Shown here: one piece after another, positions 1 to 9,974 of the stretch
Numbering within the stretch: position 1 is the stretch's first letter
Layout: each line of letters opens with the position of its first letter
Source: Smittium culicis
Lineage: Eukaryota > Kickxellomycota > Harpellomycetes > Harpellales > Legeriomycetaceae
Assembly: GCA_001970855.1 (NCBI GenBank)
Contig: LSSN01000043.1
Location: 8,011-24,000 of the forward strand
Direction: 5' to 3'
DNA: 15,990 nucleotides
The notes under the pieces: model-generated
What the model was told of the DNA's origin: nothing
What the model saw: the letters and a program-made list of their open reading frames with translations, nothing else
Database searches by the model: none
Translations under genes and position numbers: made by a program

Positions 1-498
1 GTATATGGATTCATTGTACATTTTTTATATGTCTGATGAGCTTTAATTCTATCCCTAGGATCTCCTTTGTTGATTATTTTTATTTTTATTTTTATTTTTA
101 TTTTTTAAAAAATATAATATAACCCTCAAGCCTTTTAATGGGTTAATTCTTTTTCCTTTTTTTGGAGGTACAGTTGATAAAAATTCATCACAACAACTCC
201 CTCCCACCCTTTTTTTTTTTTTTTTGGAATAGTCTTTCGAATTCCATTCCTTTATTTGCTAATTTTTTTTTAAAAAGGATGCAAAATAACGCACACTTCC
301 ACATACATCAAACTTCACTTTATTTTTGGTACTAGTCTCGAATATTTTACCTCAGTTGTCTTGGATTTTTTTCTATATAGTTTTCATATATAAGACTCTC
401 TTTTTAAATTATATTCTATTTATTTATATATTTGTTTATACATTTGTTTGTTTTTTTAAGCAAAAGCGCAATTAGCAATAATTAAGTAAACTTCAAAT
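1..498. other. T-rich upstream region of the alpha/beta hydrolase gene
   Basis: No coding frame, tRNA or recognisable gene end is visible here. The stretch is rich in T runs, including a (ATTTTT)n repeat, a 17-T run near 211-227 and TATA-like AT blocks around 388-440. It most likely holds the promoter and 5' untranslated region of the gene starting at 499. The start codon context there is CAAATATGG, with A at -3. No specific transcription start can be fixed by reading. Confidence 0.5.
76..106. repeat. (ATTTTT)n microsatellite
   Basis: Five consecutive copies of the hexamer ATTTTT are seen directly, followed by a T/A run. It lies about 400 bases upstream of the hydrolase start codon and is probably ordinary low-complexity intergenic DNA. 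Confidence 0.85.
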
Positions 499-1667
499 AT
501 GGCACAGGTATTTCTTACAAAATCTAAGGCAGATAATACTGATATAGAAGTAAGAGTTAAAACTAGAATTGGCACTGAAACTAACCAATGTGTTCTCGAC
601 GATGTAGCATTTATACTAGTTCATCCATACCCGCCTTTAGGTGAGTAATATTCGCGTATCTTTTCACAAAAAGTTTTTTTTTTTACCTTGTATGCTATTT
701 AATACCGGTTTATTTGATAAATTATTATATTTTTAAATAGGGGGGAATTTTGACAATAATGTCATTAAGCAACTATTTAAAGATTTAAGCGAAATATCTA
801 GTCTAGTGATTTCAGTTAATTTAAGGTAATATTTTGTTTATCATGTTTACGAAAGAAAAAAAAAGACAGTACTCATACTTAACATTATCTATATGTTTCC
901 ACAATCCAATATCTATGACATTTCTAAATGCAGAGGTGCTGGTAATTCTGGTGGAAAAACCTCTTGGTCTGGAAAATCTGAAATTCAAGATATATCCAGT
1001 ATACTAGATTCTATTGTTGAGCAAAAAATCACGAAAGTTGACAGATCCTCTCTTAGTAGACTACCAGAAGAAGCTGGAAGCTGTCAAAATTTTTACAAAT
1101 TGCCAAAAATAAATAACGTTGTCCTGGTGGTAAATATATCAATCTATCAAAGTCAACAAATATAAAAACAATGGATAATGATTATTTTGATTTTTTTAGG
1201 GATACAGCTTTGGTTCTATGGTTGTTTCTGCTATAGATATTAGCAAGTATACTTCACTAAACATACGTTCTGTTTTTATTAGCTATCCCTACTCACTGCT
1301 ATGGGCATTATCTTTTCTCAATAGTAGCTGCTATCTGAAACAAATAAAAGCAAATTTGGAATTCAATGTTAAAATGCTAAAAGAAAAAAAGTTGGTTTCA
1401 CCAGAGCTGCTTCTATTAGTTTCAGGAACAAAAGATAACTTTACAAGCCTACAAGAATTTCAGAAATTTTCTAGATCCCTGAAAAAAAATATTGATATAG
1501 AGTCATTACCAGAAGGATATCTAAATAGACATAACGGTAATATAGATCTCTTAAAGGACAGCTTAGTTAAAGAGGTTTATTTACAAGGTATTGACCACTT
1601 TTACTTTGGTAAAGAATCAGAAGTTTCCCATACGATAATTAAATGGCTTGATGATATCTCTTTTTAA
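499..1667 (+). CDS. alpha/beta hydrolase, COG2945-like (serine hydrolase fold), four exons
   Basis: Joining exons 499-640, 741-825, 934-1129 and 1200-1667 gives 296 residues ending in TAA. Introns are 100, 108 and 70 nt. Donors are GTGAGT, GTAATA and GTAAAT, acceptors end in AG, and the phases (1, 2, 0) all agree. The protein shows the hallmarks of a small alpha/beta hydrolase. HPYPPLGGNFDNNV forms the first strand and loop, NLRGAGNSGG follows, and the nucleophile elbow is GYSFGS with Ser144. SGTKDNF carries a likely catalytic Asp220, and GIDHFYFG carries His274 just before the C-terminal helix. A complete triad implies an active hydrolase. The substrate cannot be deduced, and no signal peptide or membrane segment is seen, so it is probably cytosolic. 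It is convergent with the TFIIIC-like gene. The first ATG in frame was chosen; upstream sequence is non-coding in character. The family call is firm and the function is generic. Confidence 0.88.
641..740 (+). other. intron 1 of the hydrolase gene
   Basis: Starts GTGAGT and ends TTTTTAAATAG. Removing it joins ...HPYPPLG to GNFDNNV in phase 1 and rebuilds the conserved HPxxxLGG motif of the family, which supports the splice sites strongly. Confidence 0.85.
826..933 (+). other. intron 2 of the hydrolase gene
   Basis: Starts GTAATA and ends AAATGCAG. Splicing forms the Arg codon of NLRGAGNSGG across the junction. The alternative acceptor two bases downstream would give a stop within three codons, so 933 is the intron end. 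Confidence 0.85.
1130..1199 (+). other. intron 3 of the hydrolase gene
   Basis: Starts GTAAATAT and ends TTTTTTTAG. Splicing in phase 0 joins NNVVLV to GYSFGS and so creates the strand and nucleophile elbow expected of the fold. Confidence 0.87.
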
Positions 1668-1687
1668 GAACAAATTGAATACGCTTT

Positions 1688-1708
1688 ATACCCCTCCCCC
1701 TCCCCCTC
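1688..1708. repeat. C-rich (TCCCCC)n tract between convergent genes
   Basis: A run of three C blocks separated by single Ts stands out sharply in AT-rich DNA. It sits about 20 bases past the hydrolase stop codon, within its probable 3' untranslated region and facing the end of the TFIIIC-like gene. A function in 3'-end formation is possible but is only an inference. Confidence 0.8.
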
Positions 1709-1814
1709 ATTGTAAAATGTGCTATTTCTTTAATTAGTATATTGATCCTTATAACTAAAAAGTAAAAATGGTAACTTTAAATTCAGTTGTTAGAAGAAAT
1801 ATTTAATACACACT

Positions 1815-2648
1815 TTAGGCTTTCTTTTTCGGCTCCAGGACTACTCTGTTGAAGTTAATGACTTTAGTAGTGTTACATATGAGCTTGGATTCCTTACCTG
1901 CATTTATAAGATTTTAATTTTTGTTGATTAGTTATGTGATTAATATGTATATATAATATTTATTTAAACTAAGCATTAATAATAATATATTTGCTGACCA
2001 CTCTTTTTATCCAGCTCATAAACTATATTTGAACCTAAGGAAGCATCGAATTCTCCTCTAAATGTAGTTTGGTCTACTTGCAAAAATGGGATTCCCTCTT
2101 CAATTCCGATGATACTATATTCGCTATCATACATAAACCCTTGCATATCATCCTTTTCAAAATTTCCTATCACATAAACTTCCTGCACACATCATACAAA
2201 ATTAGTTAAAAACAAAATTAATTAAAAATTGAAGTTACTGTATTAGTAAATAAGCGTAATTACTTCTTCTTCAATAACATAATCATCATCCACTTGGTCA
2301 ACTTTAAAATCAAAAATATATATAATATTAGAAAGTTTTTATTTGAAATAACAAACTAAAAATGATAAGTGTAACTAAATATATAAATAAATCCGGATAC
2401 CTAGAATTAATAAAGTAATTAATGTTAATTAATATCCAAGGTTATTAATGGAGTTCAAACAGTTTAGAATTATAACTTCAGTGAATTGGGGGTTATACTT
2501 TCATCACCGAAAAAGCGCAAGATACATCAAACTCGTAATTAAACGAGAAAAACTATCCTCCTTTTTCTGAGAGTGGTGCATGAACCAATCATCATTTAAA
2601 TAAATATTAAGTAAGGTTGGAAATGCTTATACCTTTAGGTTCTGACAT
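1815..2648 (-). CDS. TFIIIC subunit, tau55/GTF3C6-type (TFIIIC_sub6 domain), four exons
   Basis: Proposed exons on the minus strand are 2648-2633, 2301-2264, 2182-1999 and 1897-1815. They sum to 321 nt, or 106 residues and a TAA stop, with all phases consistent. An acidic leader (DDDYVIEEE) is followed by EVYVIGNF, YSIIGIEEGIPFLQVDQ, FRGEFDASLGSNIVYE and finally KLICNTTKVINFNRVVLEPKK. This order matches the triple-barrel domain of GTF3C6: Leu-Val-Val-type strand, Gly-Ile-Asp/Glu...Pro-x-LQVD, F-x-GE, LGT, then the Cys-x-Thr-x-K strand after a gap. TFIIIC binds tRNA gene promoters and recruits TFIIIB for RNA polymerase III, so the product should be nuclear. The large exon and last exon are well supported. 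The donor after the large exon could be at 2001 (GTGGTC) or 1998 (GTCAGC), a one-residue difference. The 16-nt first exon (MSEPK) is chosen because its phase fits and its donor is GTATAAGC. An in-frame extension upstream, through 2695 to an exon at 2892-2995, cannot be excluded. Confidence 0.72.
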
Positions 2649-2891
2649 GGAGTATCGCAGTTCAATAGAAATACCGTAAAAAGTACGCTGGAGGTCTAAA
2701 GAAAATTAATTTAAACAAATTAGTCTTAGTACGTGACAGAAAAAATAGCTTAAAAATAGTTAATCTTAGATATATCAGTAAATTTATATTTTGTCGTTTC
2801 TCCTCAAGGTTTTTCATTAGGAGAGATTCCCATTTGACATGTAAAGCATCATATTAATATTGATAAAGGAATATAATAAAACATTACTAAC

Positions 2892-3389
2892 CTCTAATAA
2901 CTAAAGCTTCGTGAGTATCTAATTGAATTTTGGTTTTTTGATGGTATTTATACTTTTTTTCATATCTGGCCCAATTTTTTTCAAATAATAGTCTACTGCG
3001 AATGTGGGTAACAACAGCCAATAACAAAAATTCTTACCATTGATCAACTTTTCAACCCTTGTCTCTATCCAAATCGTTGCCTTATCACATTCCACCGCCT
3101 ATTTATTAATCTAGACCCAAAAAATACATAACATTACTGGCTACTTTCGAATCGAAATTGCCAATAAAATGTAAATACTTTTTCATATAGACAAATATAA
3201 CTCATTCATCAAATAAGACACTAGAATATCGCCCTCCTAAGTTAGATCAAAAAACATAAATCCAATAATTAATAACTATTAAGAAATTAGTTATATCAAT
3301 AGGCTAGTATGATTCACATACCTTAGAATTACTCCAATAAATATTTCGCCCATCAATTGTATCAAATAATAGAAGTTTATAAATAATTC
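2892..3389 (-). CDS. exon-like segments of an unrecognised multi-exon gene (structure uncertain)
   Basis: The minus strand has segments with higher GC and good splice borders. They are 3389-3322 (reads IIYKLLLFDTIDGRNIYW and on; donor GTATGT), 3098-3038 (AVECDKATIWIETRVEKLIN; donor GTAAGA) and 2995 onward (acceptor TTCGCAG). Their phases agree: 0 into 0, then 1 into 2. In that reading the last exon encodes DYYLKKIGPDMKKSIN... and stops at TAG 2919-2921. The last segment is also open in a second frame (RLLFEKNWARYEKKYK...HEALVIR). That frame would splice from 2892 to 2695 in correct phase into the TFIIIC-like gene. Another open stretch, EGDILVSYLMNE, starts at about 3238 after a CTAAC-containing acceptor and does not fit the phases. 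I recognise no family. The 5' end is not found, and this could be a decayed gene. Confidence 0.3.
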
Positions 3390-3402
3390 CTATCAATTAC
3401 TT

Positions 3403-3600
3403 TCACCCTTTCCGGGGCCAACACTATGAAAAAAATTAATAAAAAATAATTGGATAAGATACCAATTTTTGATTATTTATTGGGTATATAATATATATCA
3501 GCCAATATTTTATTATTATCTTTTATTGATTTATCAGTTTGTCGTTTTGTTGGATAATTTTGGTAGTTCATAAAAAGCCAACCGCCCCTGAAAGGGTTAA
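3403..3600. mobile_element. possible small TTAACCCTTT-ended transposon derivative (MITE-like)
   Basis: The left edge reads ACCCTTTCCGGGGC at 3405-3418. The right edge, read in reverse complement from 3600, is TTAACCCTTTCAGGGGC. Fourteen of fifteen terminal bases match as inverted repeats around about 170 bp of AT-rich filler without coding capacity. A right edge ending in GGGTTAA resembles the TTAA target plus CCCTTT terminus known from piggyBac-type elements. The left side lacks a clean TTAA (it has TTCA). A third copy of the same end, TTAACCCTTTCCTGGGAGG in reverse complement, lies at 4124-4142. The identification is tentative. Confidence 0.3.
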
Positions 3601-5165
3601 ACTAATGAGACATTTCAATTTTTTATTTTATTCATTTAATTTTCGAGTATTTACTTGTCAAAAAAAGCAGTTATTTAGTTGATTAACTAATAATTTTTAA
3701 TGCGATTTTATACACAGTACTTTCTGTGCCTATTAGCGTTCTCTTCGTAAATAATACCCAATCTGGTAATTTAAATAGCAAATCTAGTATGTTTTGTTAG
3801 ATTTCAATAGCCCAATAATTTTTTGGACCCTGAATTAAACTATTAGAATTAAATATGCATGATTACTTTTAACATTCTAATAACAAGAATACCTCTCTGA
3901 AAAGAATTTACAAAGCTTAGAGGGGAAATGTATCAAGTTTAGATACTTATCCCTTTCCCGTTCAAAACTCTTTAAAAAAATCAATTCTATGATTAGTTTA
4001 TGATTTATAAGCACGTTTATTATTTGTCGTTAATTTTCAATGTACCAATATTTCTTAAAGCCCCGGAATTAAAGTAATTTAAATGAACGCTGTTGGCTAT
4101 ATCTAGAGGGTCAAAAATAGTCTACCTCCCAGGAAAGGGTTAAGTAAATTTCCATTTCTGCATAAAATACCAATCAATGACCTAACATGACTAGTAAAAA
4201 AGAATATCTTCGTTTGAGTACTGTTTAGTGTTAATTTTACTATACTTTCAAAAAGCATCGAGTTCTAATCATAATACTTTTGTTCACACTTATTTGAAAT
4301 ATACTCACCTAAATCTAATGATTTTCTGATTTTTATAACTTTACCCCCATTTATGCTATCTTATTCAAATGAAGCAAAGGTGGTCCAGTTTGAACATTTT
4401 TTGAAAGAAGCAGTAAAATATAAACATCTTATATATATATTATTAATCATTATAACTTGTTTATTAAAAATGATGCTTTGAATATTCAAAAAAAAAAATC
4501 TTGCAGCCAAAAGAATTACAATGACTAAGTTCAATTATGAACCGAAATTGATATTATTGATTTATTATTCCTCACAATGCAATAATTTCCACCATAAATA
4601 AAGATATCTCAGTCTATAAAAATTGATGAAAGTGTGGTTTTAAATCACTCGATTTATTTTGACTTTTGAAACGCCAAACAACTGTTGGTATATGATATTA
4701 ATATTTGAATTGAATAAAGTGTTTGTAATATTTGTGACTATACTTGGCTTATTTTAAATTTTAAACAAAATATATCAAAAAAAATTCCTATATTTACATA
4801 TATTTCCAAAATACTTTTTAATTTATTTTGGAACCATTATTTATGAAGAGGTTATATATGGTGCGAATTACGCTTTACAATGTCACAGAAACTGGTAGTA
4901 TCTGTTAAAAAATTAAATTTGTAAATATAAATCGAAATTTCAAGCGAATTTTAAAGTATAATTTCAATCTGAAATCATGTTATTGTTTCAAATAGCCAGA
5001 ATTTATATAGTGTTAGTTTATCTAATAAATCGGAAATACTATTTTGAAATTATACGACCTATTTATCTCTAAAAATTTAGTGATTTAATCGGATATATTT
5101 TTTAAATTCATTTATTTGGGATAACTTTCTATATCAGTCTACTGAAAAATAAGCAAATATTAAAA
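3601..5165. other. AT-rich intergenic stretch, no gene recognised
   Basis: No frame with protein family signal was found on either strand. It contains a lone TTAACCCTTTCC-type end near 4124-4142 and an 11-A run near 4488. A short open, slightly GC-richer patch on the minus strand around 3765-3721 reads LGIIYEENANRHR before a GTACTG donor-like site. That patch could be an exon or a relic, but no partner exon with matching phase was found. The rest is low complexity. Confidence 0.4.
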
Positions 5166-5543
5166 TTAATCGTCGCTATGCTTTTTTCTAGGGTATCTAC
5201 AAGCATTTTTATTAGGTATTATCTTTAAACTGAACCCTCCTAGTACACCAAACGTAGACGTAAAGTTATTATCAGTAAAAGATCCGCATAAATCCTTTCA
5301 GCCTGCCAAATTATCGCAGGTGGTATCTCTATTTATCAATATTTCTGAGTCTTCTAGCACTGTGAATCTCATTACTTTTCAAATTCCAAAGTATTGACAT
5401 ACTCCAAAATTTTGAGATAATTTGTTATTTTCAGGAAAGGACTCGGCATTCGAATAGCTAATTGTAACACTTCCTGGTGATTGAGAAACCCCGCTGTTCA
5501 GGCACGCAGAAAGAAAGATGAGTAAAGAACTGGTTTTAAACAT
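5166..5543 (-). pseudogene. small secreted cysteine-containing protein, reading frame with two in-frame TGA codons
   Basis: From ATG 5543-5541 one frame runs 126 codons to TAA at 5168-5166, interrupted only by TGA at codon 55 (5381-5379) and codon 82 (5300-5298). The N-terminus MFKTSSLLIFLSACLNSGVS is a good signal peptide with cleavage likely near residues 18-21, so the product would be exported. The mature part would be about 105 residues with four cysteines (49, 76, 86, 115), a Gly-rich strand GVLGGFSLKII and a basic tail. Composition is balanced right through both TGAs, and the second lies in CDNLAG-x-KDLCGS, where Trp would be natural. I tried to remove the first TGA as an intron starting GTATGT at 5399; no acceptor keeps the frame. 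The spacing loosely recalls beta/gamma-crystallin-like secreted proteins, which is weak. It is either a young pseudogene with two TGG-to-TGA changes or a recoded gene. An upstream in-frame ATG at 5651 would add 36 residues and bury the signal peptide, so it is less likely. Confidence 0.55.
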
Positions 5544-7212
5544 TTTGGATGATTTTTTTAAGCTGAGCTTTTTTGATAGAGGTGAATAATATTTGTTTCT
5601 TGTTCGTTTATATAAAAAATAAATGGGATAAAAATTCTCATAATTGTTCAAATTAAAAATTTTAGTATCTAAACTATATGCTTATATACTTTCTGAGGCT
5701 ATATAGTAGCTATGTGTTTTTCTGTCCTAAAAACAGATAAGTAAATGTATAACTCAAATATCGAATAATTTTTGCGTCTAGAATTTTTGAAACTCTAAAT
5801 TAGATTCTGTTAGATTCTATATGTCTGGAAAAAAAGTAGACACTATTCAAAGGTCACTTTGTTTTGCATTAATGCTATTATAATGAACATTTCAAAATAT
5901 TTTAATACCATTTGCTGGACTGAAAAGGTGTTTGAATTTATCTAATAAAAATTTAATTTTGTTAATAAAATATTTAGTTTTCCGCTTTTAGAGTATTAAT
6001 AAGCACCGCCTGAGTATGTTATTTTTTTATAGATGACCTCTAATAATTTATAGACTTAATGGTATTATAAAGTTTTCTAACTTTATTTTATGAGAGATCC
6101 TTCACTTTTTTGCACTAATAATAACTAAGTAAACAATTTGAATTTGAAAAAATGTTTTTTAGCATTAATCGTACGTAGTTACCGATAGTAAAACTTATGC
6201 GAGTATAAAAAATTAACAATATCTACGCAATCGTTTTTAGTGGTACTTTGTAATTTTGTTAAATCAACCTGTTAAAATAAAATATTATAACAATAATATC
6301 CAGATTGATCATTTAAGCATTCTAATCATATATTGGCAATTTTATAACCTTTATTTATTTAATAAATTTAAAGAGAAATTTTTTTAATTTATTAATTTTT
6401 ATGTGATTTTAGATTGTATAGTTATAGTGCCAATAAAAAACCTATGTTTAAAAAAAATTGATAAACCTGAAAAAATTAAAAAGCGATAAATATACTCTTT
6501 ATTTGTTCAAAAATAAACTACATCTTACACAATAAAATAAACGCCTATTGTTATTATATTGCATAAATATGTACGTTGTAATAAGTTATAATATATTATT
6601 TCAAAGAAAAGTCATACTTTCATTTAATCTGTTTACATGAGTATAAAATTAAGTCTAGAGATAACGCAGATAAAAAATGGAGTGAATCTTGCAAAAATAA
6701 TTGAACTAATTTTAATTGAAAATTTATATAGGTAATTTTTGAATGTTAATTTTAAATTCTAGGAACTATATAATTTCAAGTGTTTAAATTACATTTTTTT
6801 GATTCGCGCCATAATCACATAAAAGATATGCATAATAACGCAGCTTGTACTAAAAGTATTTCCCAAATATATGAACTTTACTTTCATGATCCAATCAAAA
6901 TTAGCTAAATACTTATTAATAGCAATTTTAAATGTATCAAGAAAAAATTACTGTGATAGTGATTGTAAACAAAAAATAAATTTACATTGATTAGACTTTA
7001 GGCATAAAACTAATTTTCCTTGTTCATAGGCGATTCTCATAATTATTTATGAAATGGGTGATTCTGAGAAAAAAAATCACTTTTTTGCAGTTTAAAATTG
7101 CTCTAACGAATATTTTAAGTTATAAATTATTATTGGCTGAATTCGAAAAGCATTTTGGTTCTCCTGCTTACTTCGCTTTAAAAGCATAATTTGCTTAAAA
7201 AAAAGATATTAG

Positions 7213-7258
7213 ATAGTTTTTTGTATACTTTTAAATTATGTTTAATAAACTCACTGAG
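7213..7258 (+). repeat. diverged dispersed repeat, copy 1
   Basis: Starting GATAGTTTTTTGTATACTTT, this segment aligns without gaps to 9149-9194 with roughly 85 percent identity by eye over about 46 bases. Similarity fades on both sides, except that TTGGCTG-like words occur upstream of both. It is probably a remnant of a repeat family. Confidence 0.45.
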
Positions 7259-7597
7259 GAATATATATATATATTATATTTTATTTATTGGATATAAATG
7301 AAATATGAAATTTCATATACTGTAGCTCTATATGCATAAAAGTGCTATTTTCGTAAATACTTTCTCAAATAATGAAAAATAAAAGGGTCCTAATTATACT
7401 AGTGAATCCCATAAAATAATTATATTTAATCATATATATTTTATTTAGTCTTTTATTTTCTCAAAACTTATTATTTTTTCAGTCCATCTTATTAGAGAAT
7501 CAATGAAGTTATTAAATTTATTTTGACCTTTTATTTTTATTTGGCTATATTAGCTTCCAAAATTAGCCAACCAATTTATAAATCAATTAGTTAATAT

Positions 7598-7753
7598 ATG
7601 AGAGTCTCTTTACAAAGAAATTTTAGACAGAAAGAGTTAGACTATATGAAATTATATATTAAATTATTATACAATCAAAAAACCTAAAAAAATTTAGCAA
7701 ATGAGAGTTTCTTTATGAAGAAGTCATTTCATAGTGTAAAGAGCTAAATGAAT
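7598..7753 (+). repeat. diverged tandem duplication, unit about 103 bp
   Basis: ATGAGAGTCTCTTTACAAAG at 7598 and ATGAGAGTTTCTTTATGAAG at 7701 begin two related blocks. The blocks remain alignable for about 50 bases with small gaps, through AAAGAGTTAGA and AAAGAGCTAAA. The duplication is old and the sequence non-coding. Confidence 0.4.
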
Positions 7754-9056
7754 AAAATCGTATAAAAATAATTAGCTGATTGATAAATAAATTTATTTCT
7801 TAGACGCAAATAAAAACTTCAAAATTAAATGAATAAATATAAAAATTTAATTTCCTTTTCTATTTCTTCATAATATGAACAATTAATGAATATTCGGGTC
7901 AATTAAATTAGATTTTAAAAAGCGTCCTCTTAGTTAAGGATTCCCAAAATAAAAATTTTAAAATGATATAAATAAATTTATAGAAAACTAAAATACCTTT
8001 CCAACTCCACGAATAAAATTTTTACTATAAAATATTTGATTATATAATTCCAAGTTCCAACCAGGTTTTTTCTTAGCTTAGAATCTCCCATCCAATAAAA
8101 CAGAAAATTTATCAAATTTAAGTATAATTTAACAAAATCAAGTTATATTAAAAAATTTCATTCGTAGCATAGTCAAAATAAATATTAAGATATTATTTGA
8201 ATAATAAATACTAATAAATTAATCGGAAGATTCAAATTAATGTTATTATTTTGACTATAAAAAAAATAAAGATTTGCTTTTTGAATCTTTAAGCCTTTAA
8301 AAATTTAAAAATAAAATATTTAAATTCGCTTTAATGTCGATTCAAAAAATAAATTTCGTACATTTATGGACATATATGTTTATTATTATGTATCAGATTA
8401 AAATTGTAAATCGGATTTCAAAAATCATTTTAAATTATAATTGTATTTACAATTTTCAATAAAATTACGTCATGATGTTTTAAATTTTAGTTATTGAGAT
8501 TTTTTATCAAAATAATCTGGACCATATTCTATGAGATAGTATTTATATTTATAGTATTTTTGAGTTGGTTATTTTTGGGAGATATATTAAAAAGTCGTCT
8601 TAAATCTCGCTGTATATAACATTCCTAAATCGTTGTTATTACCTGTACATAGTATTTTATCATGTATAGTTTACTTTATTAGAAATAGATATTATATGAG
8701 GATATTTTTTAATTATATAATAATGTATATCACATTATAATTAGAAATAATATTTTATGAATAATACTTAAAATAAATATAATAGAATAATTAACTTGTG
8801 ATTAAATTCAGGTGATTTAAATTTTTTGATGCATCAAAATAATTATATTGCATAAATAATCGGAAGGGGTTATAATCGCTATTTCAAATACACTAAAGAG
8901 TAAAAAATTCTTAGGTTTTATTACTTTATACTTATTTAATAATTAATATAAGCTATTTTTTATAATATTCTTCACACTAATTTAATAAAATGAATATAAT
9001 TTGTTTATAATAAAATGAAAATATGATGAAAATATATATATATAAATAAGTTCATG

Positions 9057-9120
9057 CCTTGAAAAAACGTCCTGTGGGTATGGAGCTGCTAGAGAGGCGG
9101 AAGTTAGTTGGCTGTAAAAT
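9057..9120 (+). other. isolated GC-richer patch in the desert
   Basis: About 60 bases (GTCCTGTGGGTATGGAGCTG and on) have near-balanced composition inside strongly AT-rich DNA. The patch is open in one frame (KKRPVGMELLERRKLVGCK) but too short to identify. It ends in TTGGCTGTAA, a word shared with other places in the window. It could be the core of a decayed repeat or exon. Confidence 0.3.
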
Positions 9121-9148
9121 TATTTTTGTAAATTTTTTTAAATTTTTT

Positions 9149-9194
9149 GATAGTTTTTAGTATGCTTTTAAATTATATTTAATAAATTCTCTGA
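9149..9194 (+). repeat. diverged dispersed repeat, copy 2
   Basis: Begins GATAGTTTTTAGTATGCTTT and aligns with 7213-7258 without gaps. The differences are mostly A/G and C/T transitions. Confidence 0.45.
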
Positions 9195-9688
9195 AACAAA
9201 AAAAAAGAGCAAAGTTCATTGATATAGATTATTTAAAATAATATTATATGAAAAAAAGAATTAATATTATAAAATAAAAATAAGTAAAATTTATGATTTG
9301 GTTCTTAAAAATATCGAAAATAAAAATCAGATTCAGTTTTAATTAGATTATTTTTATAATCATGTTTATATATTTTTATACAGTTCCTAATTCTTCATGT
9401 GATTCTTAAATCAAGCTATAGATTCCTAGGTTTTAAAAAAATAAATAAAATAATAGGTTTATTGCCGATAATTAAGCATATTTTAAATTAATAATTCATA
9501 AGGAACACGTAATATATAATAACAAAACCAATATAAACTATTTTAATATTCCAAAAAATATATAAGGCTCTGTTACAGACAACGAATGAATCAAGAAATT
9601 TATAAAAACAGTAACTTTAAATGAACCTCAATAGTTTTATTGAATGTATGTGATTGAATAAATTATCCTAGCAAAAATTTAAATACTA

Positions 9689-9710
9689 AATAACTAATAA
9701 CTAATAACTA
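9689..9710 (+). repeat. (AATAACT)3 short tandem repeat
   Basis: Three exact heptamers plus one base are seen directly in intergenic DNA. No function is suggested. Confidence 0.8.
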
Positions 9711-9950
9711 AGATTTTTAGTGTGGAATAAAAATAATAATAATTTTTGCATTAAGGTTTCTTTTAATGTTAAACTTATAATTATTTCATCACATTTTTAT
9801 ATTTGCTTTTAAATATATTTATTTTATCCATTTAAAGAAGTTTTTTATAGAAACTAAGTGATAAGAATTTTTACTCAAATTTTTGAGATTTTATCTTTTT
9901 TAATTCTCAACCTGGCTTTTTATATCTCAAAATTAACATCGCTCGCTAGT

Positions 9951-9974
9951 AAATTGAAATTGAAATTGAAATTT
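9951..9974 (+). repeat. (AAATTG)n hexamer repeat
   Basis: Three exact AAATTG units and a fourth with one change. It lies some 400 bases before the LINE relic. It could be ordinary slippage or, less likely, debris from an older element. Confidence 0.8.

Noticed and set aside
5379..5651. Starting the secreted protein at the upstream ATG 5651
   Set aside because: It would place 36 mostly polar residues before a clear signal peptide. The internal ATG at 5543 gives a proper N-terminal signal sequence.
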